Shown here: piece by piece, positions 1 through 8,234 of the stretch | How the letters are laid out: each line of letters starts with the position of its first letter | Numbering within the stretch: position 1 is the first letter of the stretch | Assembly: GCA_937901285.1 (NCBI GenBank) | Contig: CALCHI010000460.1 | Location: 1 to 14,025, forward strand | Source: UBA8437 sp003445035 | GTDB taxonomy: Bacteria > Planctomycetota > Planctomycetia > Planctomycetales > Planctomycetaceae | Direction of reading: 5' to 3' | DNA length: 14,025 bases | Translations under genes and position numbers: made by a program | The notes under the pieces: generated by a model | Databases searched by the model: none | The model's input: only the letters and a program-made list of their open reading frames with translations | Told to the model about the DNA's origin: nothing

Positions 1-603
1 CTTGCCGGCCCCGTCCATCGCCCCGTAAAAGTCGGCCTGGCTCGCGAGCTCGGCACGGCGGGCCTGGGCCTCTTCGCGAGTGATCAACCCGGCGGTGACG
101 TCCGAATCGATGGCCATCTGTCGGCCAGGCATCGCCTCCAGTGCGAATCTCGCGGCGACTTCACTGACCCTCGTTGAGCCACGGGTGATCACCAGGAACT
201 GAACGACGATCAGGATGGTGAACAGGATCGCTCCCACGGCCACCTGGCCGCCGGTCACGAAATTGCCGAACGCTTCGATGACGCCCCCCGCGGCGGACGT
301 TCCGTCGAGCGGAGCTCGGGTCAGGATCAGGCGGGTGGAGGCGAAGTTGAGTACCAGGCGAAGCAGAGTCGCACCCAGCAACAGCGTGGGGAAGACGCTG
401 AAATCCAGGGGGCGGGCGACGTAGATGGTCGTCATCAGCACCAGCACTGACAGCGTGATGCTGGCCGAGAGCAGCAAGTCCAGTATTACGGGCGGGACCG
501 GGACGACGATCACCAGCAACAACGAAACCACCCCGGCCGGGACCAACAGGCCTCGCCATCGTAGCGCAGCGTCGCGCAATCCGAGAGTCGCCTCCGGTGG
601 CAT
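1..603 (-). CDS. flhA: Flagellar biosynthesis protein FlhA, N-terminal part (runs off the left edge)
   Basis: FlhA is the inner-membrane export-gate protein of the flagellar type III secretion apparatus. The first 201 codons are visible and the frame is open to base 1. Residues 68-94 read PLDFSVFPTLLL, then RLVLNFASTRLIL, the classic FHIPEP-family segment. Residues 145-168 match the family signature (RVSEVAARF, then PGRQMAIDSD), and the visible part ends FYGAMDGAGK, which fits FlhA better than its virulence paralogue SctV. Hydrophobic segments lie near residues 20-37, 40-58, 69-87 and 119-140, as expected for the multi-pass N-terminal half; the cytoplasmic C-terminal domain is outside the window. 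The ATG at 603-601 is preferred because GGAGG (613-609) lies 5 bp upstream; another ATG at 607 is out of frame. The gene diverges from the WD40 gene. The call is secure; the rest of the gene cannot be seen. Confidence 0.95.
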   Translation of the reverse strand, partial: MPPEATLGLRDAALRWRGLLVPAGVVSLLLVIVVPVPPVILDLLLSASITLSVLVLMTTIYVARPLDFSVFPTLLLGATLLRLVLNFASTRLILTRAPLDGTSAAGGVIEAFGNFVTGGQVAVGAILFTILIVVQFLVITRGSTRVSEVAARFALEAMPGRQMAIDSDVTAGLITREEAQARRAELASQADFYGAMDGAGK

Positions 604-819
604 CCATGCCTCCGAGACAGGTGGAATGAGGAGTGGAAAGGTGAGAGGAAACAGGAGAGACGAGTGTGAGAGAACGCGGGTGATAGTGAATAGTCGTGGG
701 GAGTGTCCAGACGGGTTTGGATTGGGCCCGAACCCTTGACCCCCCACCTCGCCTCGGGGGAGACTGTGCGCTCCGCTTCCGAATTGTGATCCGAGTTTGT
801 TCGTTTCGAGGCTCGCCCG
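604..819. other. Divergent intergenic region between flhA and the WD40 gene
   Basis: These 216 bp must hold the promoters of both divergent genes. On the flhA side there is a weak sigma-70-like match (TGGACA at 709-704, 17 bp, CTATCA at 686-681). Bases about 614-675 are strongly purine-rich on the plus strand, so the flhA transcript would begin with a pyrimidine-rich leader. On the WD40 side TTGACC at 736-741 resembles a -35 box, but no convincing -10 follows. CCCCC (741-745) and GGGGG (756-760) could form a 5-bp GC hairpin with a 10-nt loop. No reading frame here looks coding. Confidence 0.5.
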
Positions 820-3573
820 ATGGCAACCTTCCGTTCCGTTCACCGATTCTTCGCCGTGACTCTTGTCTTGGCATTGGCCGCTCCCGCGGTCATGGCGCAA
901 GCTCCGACCTCCCTGGAAGGCCACACCGACCCGGTCTACGACGCGGTGTTCACGCCCGACGGCAAGTGGGTGATCACGGCCAGCTTCGACAAGACGTTGA
1001 GATTGTGGGACAGCCGGAGTCGCCGGAGCGTGCGGACGATGTCCGGACACACCGGCCTGGTGCTTTCGATCGCTGTTCACCCCGACGGGAGCCGGATCGC
1101 TTCGGGCGCGATGGACAACACGATCAAGATCTGGGACGTGCCGGTCAATTCCCCGATCGCCAGCCACGGTGGTCACCAGGGGGCGGTTCGCTCTCTGGCG
1201 ATCACAAAGGACGGGAAGTGGATCATCAGTGGCGGATCCGACAAGACGGTTCGGGTTCGGGCCGCCGCCGACGGCAAGCCTGCCCGCACGCTCGACGGGC
1301 ACCTCTCGTCGGTCGTGGGCATTGCCTCCCGCGCCGACAACCTGCAGGTGGCGACGGCGACCGAACTGGGAGTGCTGCGGCTGTTCACGCTGGCTGACGG
1401 GAAGCCGGTTGGCGGAGCCGTCGTGGCTCATGCGGGGTCGATCACCGGACTGGTGTTTGCTCCCAACAGCAGCTTCATTCTCACCAGCGGGACCGACGGG
1501 CTGGTCCGCAAGTGGCCCAAGACTCTGCCGGCGACGTTCGCTTCAACCGGTCACACCCAGCCGATCACCGCTGTCGACGTGTCGGCCAATGGCACGATGA
1601 TCGCCACCGGTTCCAGCGACAAGACCGCACGGCTGTGGCAGCGGACCGACGGAAAACCGATCCGGCAGCTCGAGCCGCATCCCGCCGGGATCACCGCGAT
1701 CGCCTTCAGTCCCAACGCCAGCCAGGTGGCCACGGGCGGGGCTGACCAGATCCCGCGACTGTTCCAGGCTTCCAACGGCAAACTGTTGAAGGCCTTTCCG
1801 GCCCAGGCGGGTCCGATCACCGGAGTGGCGGTTTCGGCCAACGGCCAACTGCTGGCCGCGGGTGACCGGTCGGGCGCGGTGGTTGTCTACAAGATTTCCG
1901 ATGCCAGCGTGCAGGCGAAACTCGCCGGGCACACCGGCCCGGTCACCGGGGTGACTTTCACGCCCAACAGCAGCCAGGTGGTGACCGCCGGGCGAGACAA
2001 GACGGTGAGGATCTTTGCGTCTGCCGACGGCAAGCCGGTGCGGACGATCAACGTCGGGGCCGAAGCCGTGTCGCTGGGCCTGGCGGCCAACGGAGCCCAG
2101 GCGGCAGTCGGTGCGGCCGACAAGACAGTGCGGGTCTACACGCTGGCTGACGGAAAACTGCTCAAGACGCTCTCCGGTCACCGGGCGGCGGTGACGGCGG
2201 TCGAATTCAGTCGTGACAACGCCAGGCTGATCAGCGGGTCAGCCGACGGGCGGCTGAGGGCCTGGGACCTGAAGACCGACACGGTGCTGCAGCATTTCCA
2301 GACGGCCGGAGCGGTGTCCGGTGTCGGCTTCAGCAACGACAATCGCACGATCGCGTTCGCCGGCACCGACAAGTCGGTGCACATCGAGTCGATCTCGGCT
2401 CAGACGGTGATTGCCGCGGACGAGAAGGAAGTCACCTCGCTGGGAATCTCGGGCAACAGTGCCGTGCTGGTCACGGCGGGCCCGGGCGGAGTGAAAAGCT
2501 GGAATGCGGGAAACGGTCAGCCAACCCGGACATTCGCGGGGTTGACCGGTGGCTCCCAGGTGGTGGCGATCAACGCCGCGAGCAACCAGGTGGCCGCTGC
2601 AAACGTGAAGTCACTGTGCGTGTGGAATGCTGCCAACGGAGAACTGCAGTTGCAGATTCCGACGTCCTCTCCGTTTGTCCGGCTGGCCTACACCGGTGAC
2701 GGCAAGAAGCTGGTCAGCGTGGCTCGCGACCGATCGATCCGCAGCTACGATCCGACGCCTCCGAACCCGAAGCCACCGGTGCCGCCGTCCCGGGACGCTG
2801 CGCAGCTGCTCAGCGGGCACACCGGCGACATCCACGCGCTGGTCCTGGCCGCCGACAACACGACAGCGGCGACCGCCGCAGCCGATGGCACGGTCAAGAC
2901 CTGGAAAATGGCCGCCACCGGGTTCTCACAGAACTACAGCGGCCACGGCGGCTACGTGGCCGGGCTGGCTTTCAGTCCCGACGGGACACGGTTGGTCAGT
3001 TCGTCATCGGACAAGACCGTGAGGCTGTGGGACACCGAGACCAACAAGGTCATCCGCACGCTGTCGACCCAGCCGTCGCAGGTTTACGCCGTGGCTTTCA
3101 GTCCGGACGGGAAGTTCGTGCTCAGCGGTGGAGCTGACAAGACGGTGCGGCTGATCAACATCGAGACGGGGACGGAAGTCCGCAAGTACGCCGGACCGAC
3201 TCAGCCGGTCTACACGGTGGCCTTCAGCCCGGACGGGAAGTCGATCGCGGCGGCGGGCGTGGGCCTGGGCGGCAAGCGGTCGATTTACCTGTGGGCTATC
3301 GCCAACCCGAAACCGATCAAGCAGATCGACGGGCACAAGGGTGACATCTATCGGGTGCGGTTCCACCCGACCAAGGCGAACCGCCTGCTGGCGGCCGATT
3401 ACACCGGTGTGATCCACATCTGGGACACCGGCAGTGCCAAGAGCCTGTTCATGACCCGGCTGGCCAATCCGCCGATTTATTCGGCCGCGTACTCCAGCGA
3501 CGGCAAGCAGATTGTCACCGGTTCTCGCGACGCCAAGGCGTACCTGATCCCGGTGCCGGCGAACGCACAGTAG
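820..3573 (+). CDS. Exported WD40-repeat beta-propeller protein, about 21 blades
   Basis: This 917-residue protein has an N-terminal signal peptide: basic start, hydrophobic stretch 11-24, likely cleavage after VMA at residue 26. Nearly all the rest is WD40 repeats of about 40 residues, with cores such as SPDGKFVLSGGADKTVRL. I count 21 repeats, starting near residues 34, 76, 119, 160, 204, 244, 287, 328, 370, 412, 453, 496, 535, 577, 616, 666, 708, 751, 793, 838 and 882. Fifteen precede a proline-rich linker (644-661) and six follow it. Twenty-one would fit three seven-bladed propellers. WD40 proteins are scaffolds for protein binding; no enzymatic domain, CxxCH motif or membrane anchor is seen. 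The ATG at 820 gives the signal peptide and has a weak GAGG about 9 bp upstream. It faces the DUF1501/cytochrome genes tail to tail, so a shared role is plausible but unproven. Ligand and function are unknown. Confidence 0.93.
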   Translation: MATFRSVHRFFAVTLVLALAAPAVMAQAPTSLEGHTDPVYDAVFTPDGKWVITASFDKTLRLWDSRSRRSVRTMSGHTGLVLSIAVHPDGSRIASGAMDNTIKIWDVPVNSPIASHGGHQGAVRSLAITKDGKWIISGGSDKTVRVRAAADGKPARTLDGHLSSVVGIASRADNLQVATATELGVLRLFTLADGKPVGGAVVAHAGSITGLVFAPNSSFILTSGTDGLVRKWPKTLPATFASTGHTQPITAVDVSANGTMIATGSSDKTARLWQRTDGKPIRQLEPHPAGITAIAFSPNASQVATGGADQIPRLFQASNGKLLKAFPAQAGPITGVAVSANGQLLAAGDRSGAVVVYKISDASVQAKLAGHTGPVTGVTFTPNSSQVVTAGRDKTVRIFASADGKPVRTINVGAEAVSLGLAANGAQAAVGAADKTVRVYTLADGKLLKTLSGHRAAVTAVEFSRDNARLISGSADGRLRAWDLKTDTVLQHFQTAGAVSGVGFSNDNRTIAFAGTDKSVHIESISAQTVIAADEKEVTSLGISGNSAVLVTAGPGGVKSWNAGNGQPTRTFAGLTGGSQVVAINAASNQVAAANVKSLCVWNAANGELQLQIPTSSPFVRLAYTGDGKKLVSVARDRSIRSYDPTPPNPKPPVPPSRDAAQLLSGHTGDIHALVLAADNTTAATAAADGTVKTWKMAATGFSQNYSGHGGYVAGLAFSPDGTRLVSSSSDKTVRLWDTETNKVIRTLSTQPSQVYAVAFSPDGKFVLSGGADKTVRLINIETGTEVRKYAGPTQPVYTVAFSPDGKSIAAAGVGLGGKRSIYLWAIANPKPIKQIDGHKGDIYRVRFHPTKANRLLAADYTGVIHIWDTGSAKSLFMTRLANPPIYSAAYSSDGKQIVTGSRDAKAYLIPVPANAQ

Positions 3574-3576
3574 CCG

Positions 3577-3599
3577 GCTGGGTCAGGCCAGCAGTTTTT
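3577..3599 (+). terminator. Possible intrinsic terminator of the WD40 gene
   Basis: GCTGG (3577-3581) pairs with CCAGC (3588-3592) around a 6-nt loop, followed after two bases by five T residues (3595-3599). It lies 4 bp after the WD40 stop codon. The stem is only 5 bp, so this is tentative. Most of it sits inside the 3' end of the opposing DUF1501 gene. Just upstream, GCCGGC occurs at 3555-3560 and again at 3573-3578, an alternative 6-bp stem that would compete with it. Confidence 0.4.
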
Positions 3600-5055
3600 C
3601 GACGACCTCGCCGCCGACATCGGTCAGCCGGAAGTCCCGGCCCTGGAACCGGTAGGTCAGCTTCAGGTGGTCCAGGCCCAGCAGGTGCAACACGGTGGCT
3701 TGCAGGTCGTGGACGTGGACCTTGTCCTTGACCGCGTAATAACCCAGCTCGTCAGTCTCGCCGACCGTTGTGCCACCCTTGACGCCGCCTCCGGCCATCC
3801 ACATCGAGTAGGACTCGATGTGATGGTCGCGGCCCAGCGTGTCACGTGGCTCACCCTGTGGTGTGCGGCCGAACTCGCCGCCCCAGATCACCAGCGTGTC
3901 TTCGAGCAGGCCCCGTTGCTTCAGGTCCTTGACCAGCGCGGTGGTGGCCCGGTCGATCTCGGCGCACCGCTGGTCCAGCGGCTTGCCGAGGTTCGTGCCG
4001 GGGTTACCGTGGTGATCCCAGTCGGTGTGGTACAGCTGGACGAAGCGGGTGCCGCGTTCGACCAGTCGACGGGCGAGCAGGCAGTTACGGGCGAACGACG
4101 CCTTGGCGGGATCGACGCCGTAATCGCCAAGCGTGTGCTTGGATTCTCCCGAAAGATCCATCAGTGCGGGGGCACTGGACTGCATCCGATAGGCCATCTC
4201 GTAGGTGCCGATCCGGGTCGAGATCTCGGGATCTCCCACCTGCCTGAGCCTCAGCGCGTTGAGCCGGTTGACCGCGCGGATGAACTGGCCCTGGCCCTCG
4301 CGGTCGATGCCTCCGGGGGAGGAAAGGTTGAGGATGGGGTCGGCGCCGTTGAGGAAGGGGACACCCTGGTAGCGGCTGGGCAGGAAGCCGTTGCCCCACA
4401 GGGGAGTGCCGCCGCGCGGACCGCGTGGACCCGAATGCAGCACCACGAAGCCCGGCAGGTTGCCCGACGGGCTGCCCAGCCCGTAGGTGACCCACGATCC
4501 CATGCTGGGTCGTCCGAACCGATTGAAGCCGGTGTTCATGAACAGTTTGGCCGGACCGTGGTTGAACACCTCCGTCTTGACCGTCCGCACGATCGCCACG
4601 TCGTCGGCGATCGAACCCAGCTGCGGCAGCAGGGACGAGATCTGCTGGCCACTGTCTCCCCAGCGCAGGAACTGGCGACGGGTGCCCAGCAGCTTGGCGT
4701 CCTTCTTGATGAACGCGAACCGCTTGTTCTCGACGTAGGAAGCCGGGATCACCTGCCCGTCCATCTGTTGCAGCTTCGGCTTGTAGTCGAACAGCTCCAG
4801 TTGGCTCGGACCACCGGCCATGAACAGGTAGATCACCCGTTTGGCGCGGGCCGGAAAGTGGCCGGTTTGCGGTACCCCGGGTGTGCCGGGTTTTGTCACT
4901 GCCGCGGACGTGAATTGGCCGTCGGAGAGCAGGTGGGCCAGTCCGAGGGATCCGATTCCCAGGCCGGCGTTGCCGAAGAAGTGTCGACGCGTCTGTTCGC
5001 GCACGAACAGCTGCTCGGGGATCGAGGCGGTCTGAGATCTGTCGTGGGGCACCAT
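3583..5055 (-). CDS. DUF1501 family protein (alkaline-phosphatase/sulfatase-like fold), Tat-type signal
   Basis: This 490-residue protein belongs to the DUF1501 family, which is very abundant in Planctomycetota and related to the alkaline phosphatase/sulfatase superfamily. Numbered from the ATG at 5055, a twin-arginine signal (TRRHFF, arginines at 23-24) precedes a glycine-rich hydrophobic stretch, so folded export by Tat is likely. Family landmarks follow: LFMAGGPSQLELFDYKP near 77, HTDWDHHGNPG near 343, GGEFGRTP near 392 and GRDHH near 408; conserved Asp, His and Glu residues here are candidate metal ligands. The substrate is unknown. The upstream gene's stop (5062-5060) lies just before, and SD-like AGGGAG is 7 bp before this ATG; a GTG at 5058 would add one residue. 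The close spacing implies cotranscription with the cytochrome/DUF1549/DUF1553 gene, the usual partner. Its stop lies 9 bp from the convergent WD40 stop. Confidence 0.95.
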   Translation of the reverse strand: MVPHDRSQTASIPEQLFVREQTRRHFFGNAGLGIGSLGLAHLLSDGQFTSAAVTKPGTPGVPQTGHFPARAKRVIYLFMAGGPSQLELFDYKPKLQQMDGQVIPASYVENKRFAFIKKDAKLLGTRRQFLRWGDSGQQISSLLPQLGSIADDVAIVRTVKTEVFNHGPAKLFMNTGFNRFGRPSMGSWVTYGLGSPSGNLPGFVVLHSGPRGPRGGTPLWGNGFLPSRYQGVPFLNGADPILNLSSPGGIDREGQGQFIRAVNRLNALRLRQVGDPEISTRIGTYEMAYRMQSSAPALMDLSGESKHTLGDYGVDPAKASFARNCLLARRLVERGTRFVQLYHTDWDHHGNPGTNLGKPLDQRCAEIDRATTALVKDLKQRGLLEDTLVIWGGEFGRTPQGEPRDTLGRDHHIESYSMWMAGGGVKGGTTVGETDELGYYAVKDKVHVHDLQATVLHLLGLDHLKLTYRFQGRDFRLTDVGGEVVEKLLA

Positions 5056-5059
5056 CACA

Positions 5060-8000
5060 TCACTCCCTGGTGATGAATTCGTCGAGATTGATCAGCACAC
5101 GGCTGACGGCAGTCCACGCCGCCGCCTCCGCAGCACTCACGCCTTCGGGTCGCCGGGCCGGGGCGACCGCGATCGCCGCCTTCGTGGACTGGGAGAACCG
5201 GTTCCGCTGGATCGAGAGGAACTCGCTCAGTGTTCCCAGTTCCTCGGATGACGGTTCCCGTGACAGGCAGGTCCGGAAACCGAATCGCAGTCGTTGTGAA
5301 TCGGGTGTCGGTCCATCGGAGAGGATCCGGCGGGCCACTCCCTGAGCGATTTCGAAGAAGGCCTTGTCGTTGGCCAGGGTCAATGCTTGCAGCGGCGTGT
5401 TCGAGCGGCTGCGGCGGGTGCAGGTGGTCGTGGCGTCGGGAGCATCGAAGGTCGGCAGGAAGGGGTAGGGACTGGATCGCCAGAAGTAGGTGTACATGCA
5501 GCGGCGGAAACGATCCTCGCCCTTCGCCTCAGGCCACGCCTTCTTCTGCTGGGTCAGAATGTAGATCCCTTCCGGCTGCGGCGGGTAGACGCCCGGGCCA
5601 CCGATCTTGTCGGAGATCAGGCCCGCGGCGGCCAGTGCCGTGTCGCGGATCGTCTCGGCTTCCATTCTCATTCGGGTCTGTCGAGCCAGGAGCCGGTTCC
5701 GTGGATCGCGTTCGAGCAGTTCCGGACGGGTGGCCGAACTCTGGCGATAGGTCGCGCTGGTGACGATCAGCCGGTGCAGGTCCTTGACGGCCCAGCCGCG
5801 GCGAATGAACTCGCTGGCGAGCCAATCGAGCAGCAGGGGATGCGAGGGCGGGTCACCTTGCAGTCCGAAGTCGTTTTCGGTTTCGACGAATCCCAGCCCG
5901 AAGAACCGTTGCCAGAACCGGTTGACAGTGACACGAGCCGTCAGGGGATGCCCGGGTTCGAAGAGCCAACCGGCGAGGTCGAGTCGCGTGCCGACCGGGA
6001 CGGCGGTCTTCATCGGCGGCAACACCTCGGGCACGCCTGGCAGCACGCGGGCGCCTTTGCGGAGAAAGTCGCCGCGGATGTGAATGTGTGTCTGGCGGGG
6101 TTGCTTGCGTTCCCGAAGGACCAGCGTGGTGGGGATCGCCTTGTTGATCGCGTCGCGTCGTTTCTTGAGGTCGATGAGAGTGTCGGAAAGCTGCTTGCGG
6201 CCAGAATCGGTTCCACGGTAGGCGTCGACCAACTGGGCCTGCTGGGCCTTGGATCGCTTGTCGCGGGCCGTACGGGCGATGGCCAGGATCGGGCCGGGGA
6301 TCTTGAGATCGGCGGGGGCGGCGGTACCGACAGAAACGCGAAAGCGGCCGACCAGGTAATTGGCGGACTCGCCGTTGTGGGCCATGCTGAGCACCAGCCG
6401 CGAACCGCCGGGGTGGGCGATCGGCTTGGCAGGGAAGAAGATCGCCTGGCGATTGACGTTGGGAGAACCGGTCTTGGTGTTGATCGCCCAGCCGGTCTTG
6501 GGATTGCCATCGATCGCGTTGGAGATCGAATACCCCTCCTGCGAGTGGTCGGCGACGGCCGAGGTGATCTTGATCGGTGACAGCTTGGCGTTGCCGCTGG
6601 CCGGGGCCGCCGCAACGGTGACTTCGCTGAGAACGAAGTTGCCGTTGTCGCCGCGGCCGGGACCGTTCTTGGGCAGGCTGGTGTGAGTGAGCGTTTCGAT
6701 GCGGACGGCGGTGATCGATTCGAGCGAGGTTTCGAGCGTGACGGTGTAGGTGTCATTGGCCGGGACGCTGAAGTCGACGATCAGCGAATCGTCATCCAGC
6801 CGGGTCAGGACGGCTCCCTTGGCGGTGGTCCACCTGGCGGGCTTGAGCGTGGAGAACGAACCCGCATCGATCGAGGCCAGGCGTTTTTCCCATGCGGACA
6901 TCCCGGCGGCGAATCTCCGGTCGTGCTCGGCCAGCGGTTTCTCGGCCGAGACGATTGCCGAGGCCAGTCTCGCCCGCTCGGTCGCCTGGGCGGGCGAAGG
7001 CACCGAGATCTTCGGGTCCAGGGCGTTGGCGTCGTTGTTGTCCTCGCAGTTGTTGAACACCGCGAACAACTGGTAGAAGTCTCGCTGCGAGATCGGGTCG
7101 AACTTGTGTTCGTGGCATCGAGCACAGCCGACCGTCAGGCCCAGGAAAACGGCCCCGGTGGTGCTGACCCGGTCGACGACGGCGTCGACGCGGAACTGCT
7201 CGTCGTCGGTCCCCCCCTCCTGGTTGGCCAGCGTGTTGCGGTGGAAACCGGTGGCGACCAACTGGTCGAGACGGCCGCCGGGCATCAGGTCCCCGGCGAG
7301 TTGCTCGGTCGAGAAACGGTCGAATGGCACGTCGGCGTTGATGGCATCGATGACCCAGTCGCGGAACTTCCAGATCGAGCGGGCCCCGTCGATGGTGAAC
7401 CCGTTGGAATCCGCGTAGCGGGCCAGGTCGAGCCAGTGGCGTCCCCAGCGTTCGCCATATCGCGGTGAAGCCAGCAGCCGGTCGACCAGGCGGTCGTAGG
7501 CTCCCGGGGCGGTGTCGGCCAGGAAGCGGTCGACCTGGTCCGGTGACGGGGGCAGGCCGAGCAGGTCGAGGCTGAGGCGACGCAGCAGGGTGACACGGTC
7601 GGCCTCGGGAGCCGGGACGAGCTTCTCTCGGTCGAGCCGGGAGAGCACGAAGGCGTCGATCGCATTGCGGGTCCACGCGGGGTTGTTCACCGCCGGGAGT
7701 TTCGCCCGCACGATCGGCTGGAAGGCCCAGTGGTCGCTGGTCCGCCGTCCCCTGACGACTTTTTCGTCGGCGGGGAACTTGGCCCCCTGCACGATCCACT
7801 CCTTGATCAGCGAGATCTCGGCAGGCTTCAGCGGCGGTTTCTCGTACGGCATCCGCTCGATGTCGTCGGTGCCTGTGAGGACCTGGAACAGCAGGCTTTT
7901 TTCGGGTTGCCCGGGCACGATTCCCGCGCCCCGGTCACCGCCCCGGGCGGCCAGTCGCCCGGCGTCCGCCCGGAATCCCGACATGACCTTCTTCGCCCCG

Positions 8001-8200
8001 TGGCAACCGTTGCAGTGTCGGGCCAGCAGCGGCTTGATCTGCTTCTGGTAGTCGACCTTCGGTGGCGCGGCGTTGGTCACCGGGATCGAGTGCCACGACA
8101 TGCCCAGGAGCAACAGGAGCAGGGTGGTCGGGCGTGGCATGGGGAGTGGCATCCCGGGGTGTGATGGACGGGAGCCGCAAAGGCCCCGCTGGAATCCCAT
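5060..8200 (-). CDS. Secreted cytochrome c-type / DUF1549 / DUF1553 planctomycete protein
   Basis: This protein of up to 1046 residues has the standard planctomycete order. The signal peptide lies near residues 22-44. A cytochrome-like segment (about 50-145) carries C63-x-x-C66-H67. DUF1549 (about 175-385) contains a second heme-type motif, C359-x-x-C362-H363, followed by EHKFDPI. DUF1553 is at about 735-1005, with TVNRFWQRFFG near 758 and NTPLQAL near 934. Two CxxCH motifs imply covalent heme and a periplasmic or surface location, possibly electron transfer; the reaction is unknown. Between the domains, about 420-650 includes NAIDGNPKTGW near 561, typical of discoidin-like carbohydrate-binding modules. 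The start is uncertain: ATG 8200 has only a weak GAG upstream and adds 16-20 residues before the signal peptide, so the in-frame ATG at 8152 or 8140 may be used. It probably shares a transcript with the DUF1501 gene 1-4 bp downstream; the acp-transferase-like gene ends 34 bp upstream. Confidence 0.93.
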   Translation of the reverse strand: MGFQRGLCGSRPSHPGMPLPMPRPTTLLLLLLGMSWHSIPVTNAAPPKVDYQKQIKPLLARHCNGCHGAKKVMSGFRADAGRLAARGGDRGAGIVPGQPEKSLLFQVLTGTDDIERMPYEKPPLKPAEISLIKEWIVQGAKFPADEKVVRGRRTSDHWAFQPIVRAKLPAVNNPAWTRNAIDAFVLSRLDREKLVPAPEADRVTLLRRLSLDLLGLPPSPDQVDRFLADTAPGAYDRLVDRLLASPRYGERWGRHWLDLARYADSNGFTIDGARSIWKFRDWVIDAINADVPFDRFSTEQLAGDLMPGGRLDQLVATGFHRNTLANQEGGTDDEQFRVDAVVDRVSTTGAVFLGLTVGCARCHEHKFDPISQRDFYQLFAVFNNCEDNNDANALDPKISVPSPAQATERARLASAIVSAEKPLAEHDRRFAAGMSAWEKRLASIDAGSFSTLKPARWTTAKGAVLTRLDDDSLIVDFSVPANDTYTVTLETSLESITAVRIETLTHTSLPKNGPGRGDNGNFVLSEVTVAAAPASGNAKLSPIKITSAVADHSQEGYSISNAIDGNPKTGWAINTKTGSPNVNRQAIFFPAKPIAHPGGSRLVLSMAHNGESANYLVGRFRVSVGTAAPADLKIPGPILAIARTARDKRSKAQQAQLVDAYRGTDSGRKQLSDTLIDLKKRRDAINKAIPTTLVLRERKQPRQTHIHIRGDFLRKGARVLPGVPEVLPPMKTAVPVGTRLDLAGWLFEPGHPLTARVTVNRFWQRFFGLGFVETENDFGLQGDPPSHPLLLDWLASEFIRRGWAVKDLHRLIVTSATYRQSSATRPELLERDPRNRLLARQTRMRMEAETIRDTALAAAGLISDKIGGPGVYPPQPEGIYILTQQKKAWPEAKGEDRFRRCMYTYFWRSSPYPFLPTFDAPDATTTCTRRSRSNTPLQALTLANDKAFFEIAQGVARRILSDGPTPDSQRLRFGFRTCLSREPSSEELGTLSEFLSIQRNRFSQSTKAAIAVAPARRPEGVSAAEAAAWTAVSRVLINLDEFITRE

Positions 8201-8234
8201 GGTATCACTCGCTGCAATCGGTGGGCAACCGGTG

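Noticed and set aside
161..874. A 237-codon leftward frame overlapping flhA
   Set aside because: It is a shifted frame of flhA. The true flhA frame carries the FHIPEP signature and is open to the window edge.
3667..5073. A 468-codon open frame antisense to the DUF1501 gene
   Set aside because: The DUF1501 protein on the other strand has clear family motifs throughout. The antisense frame has no recognisable domain.
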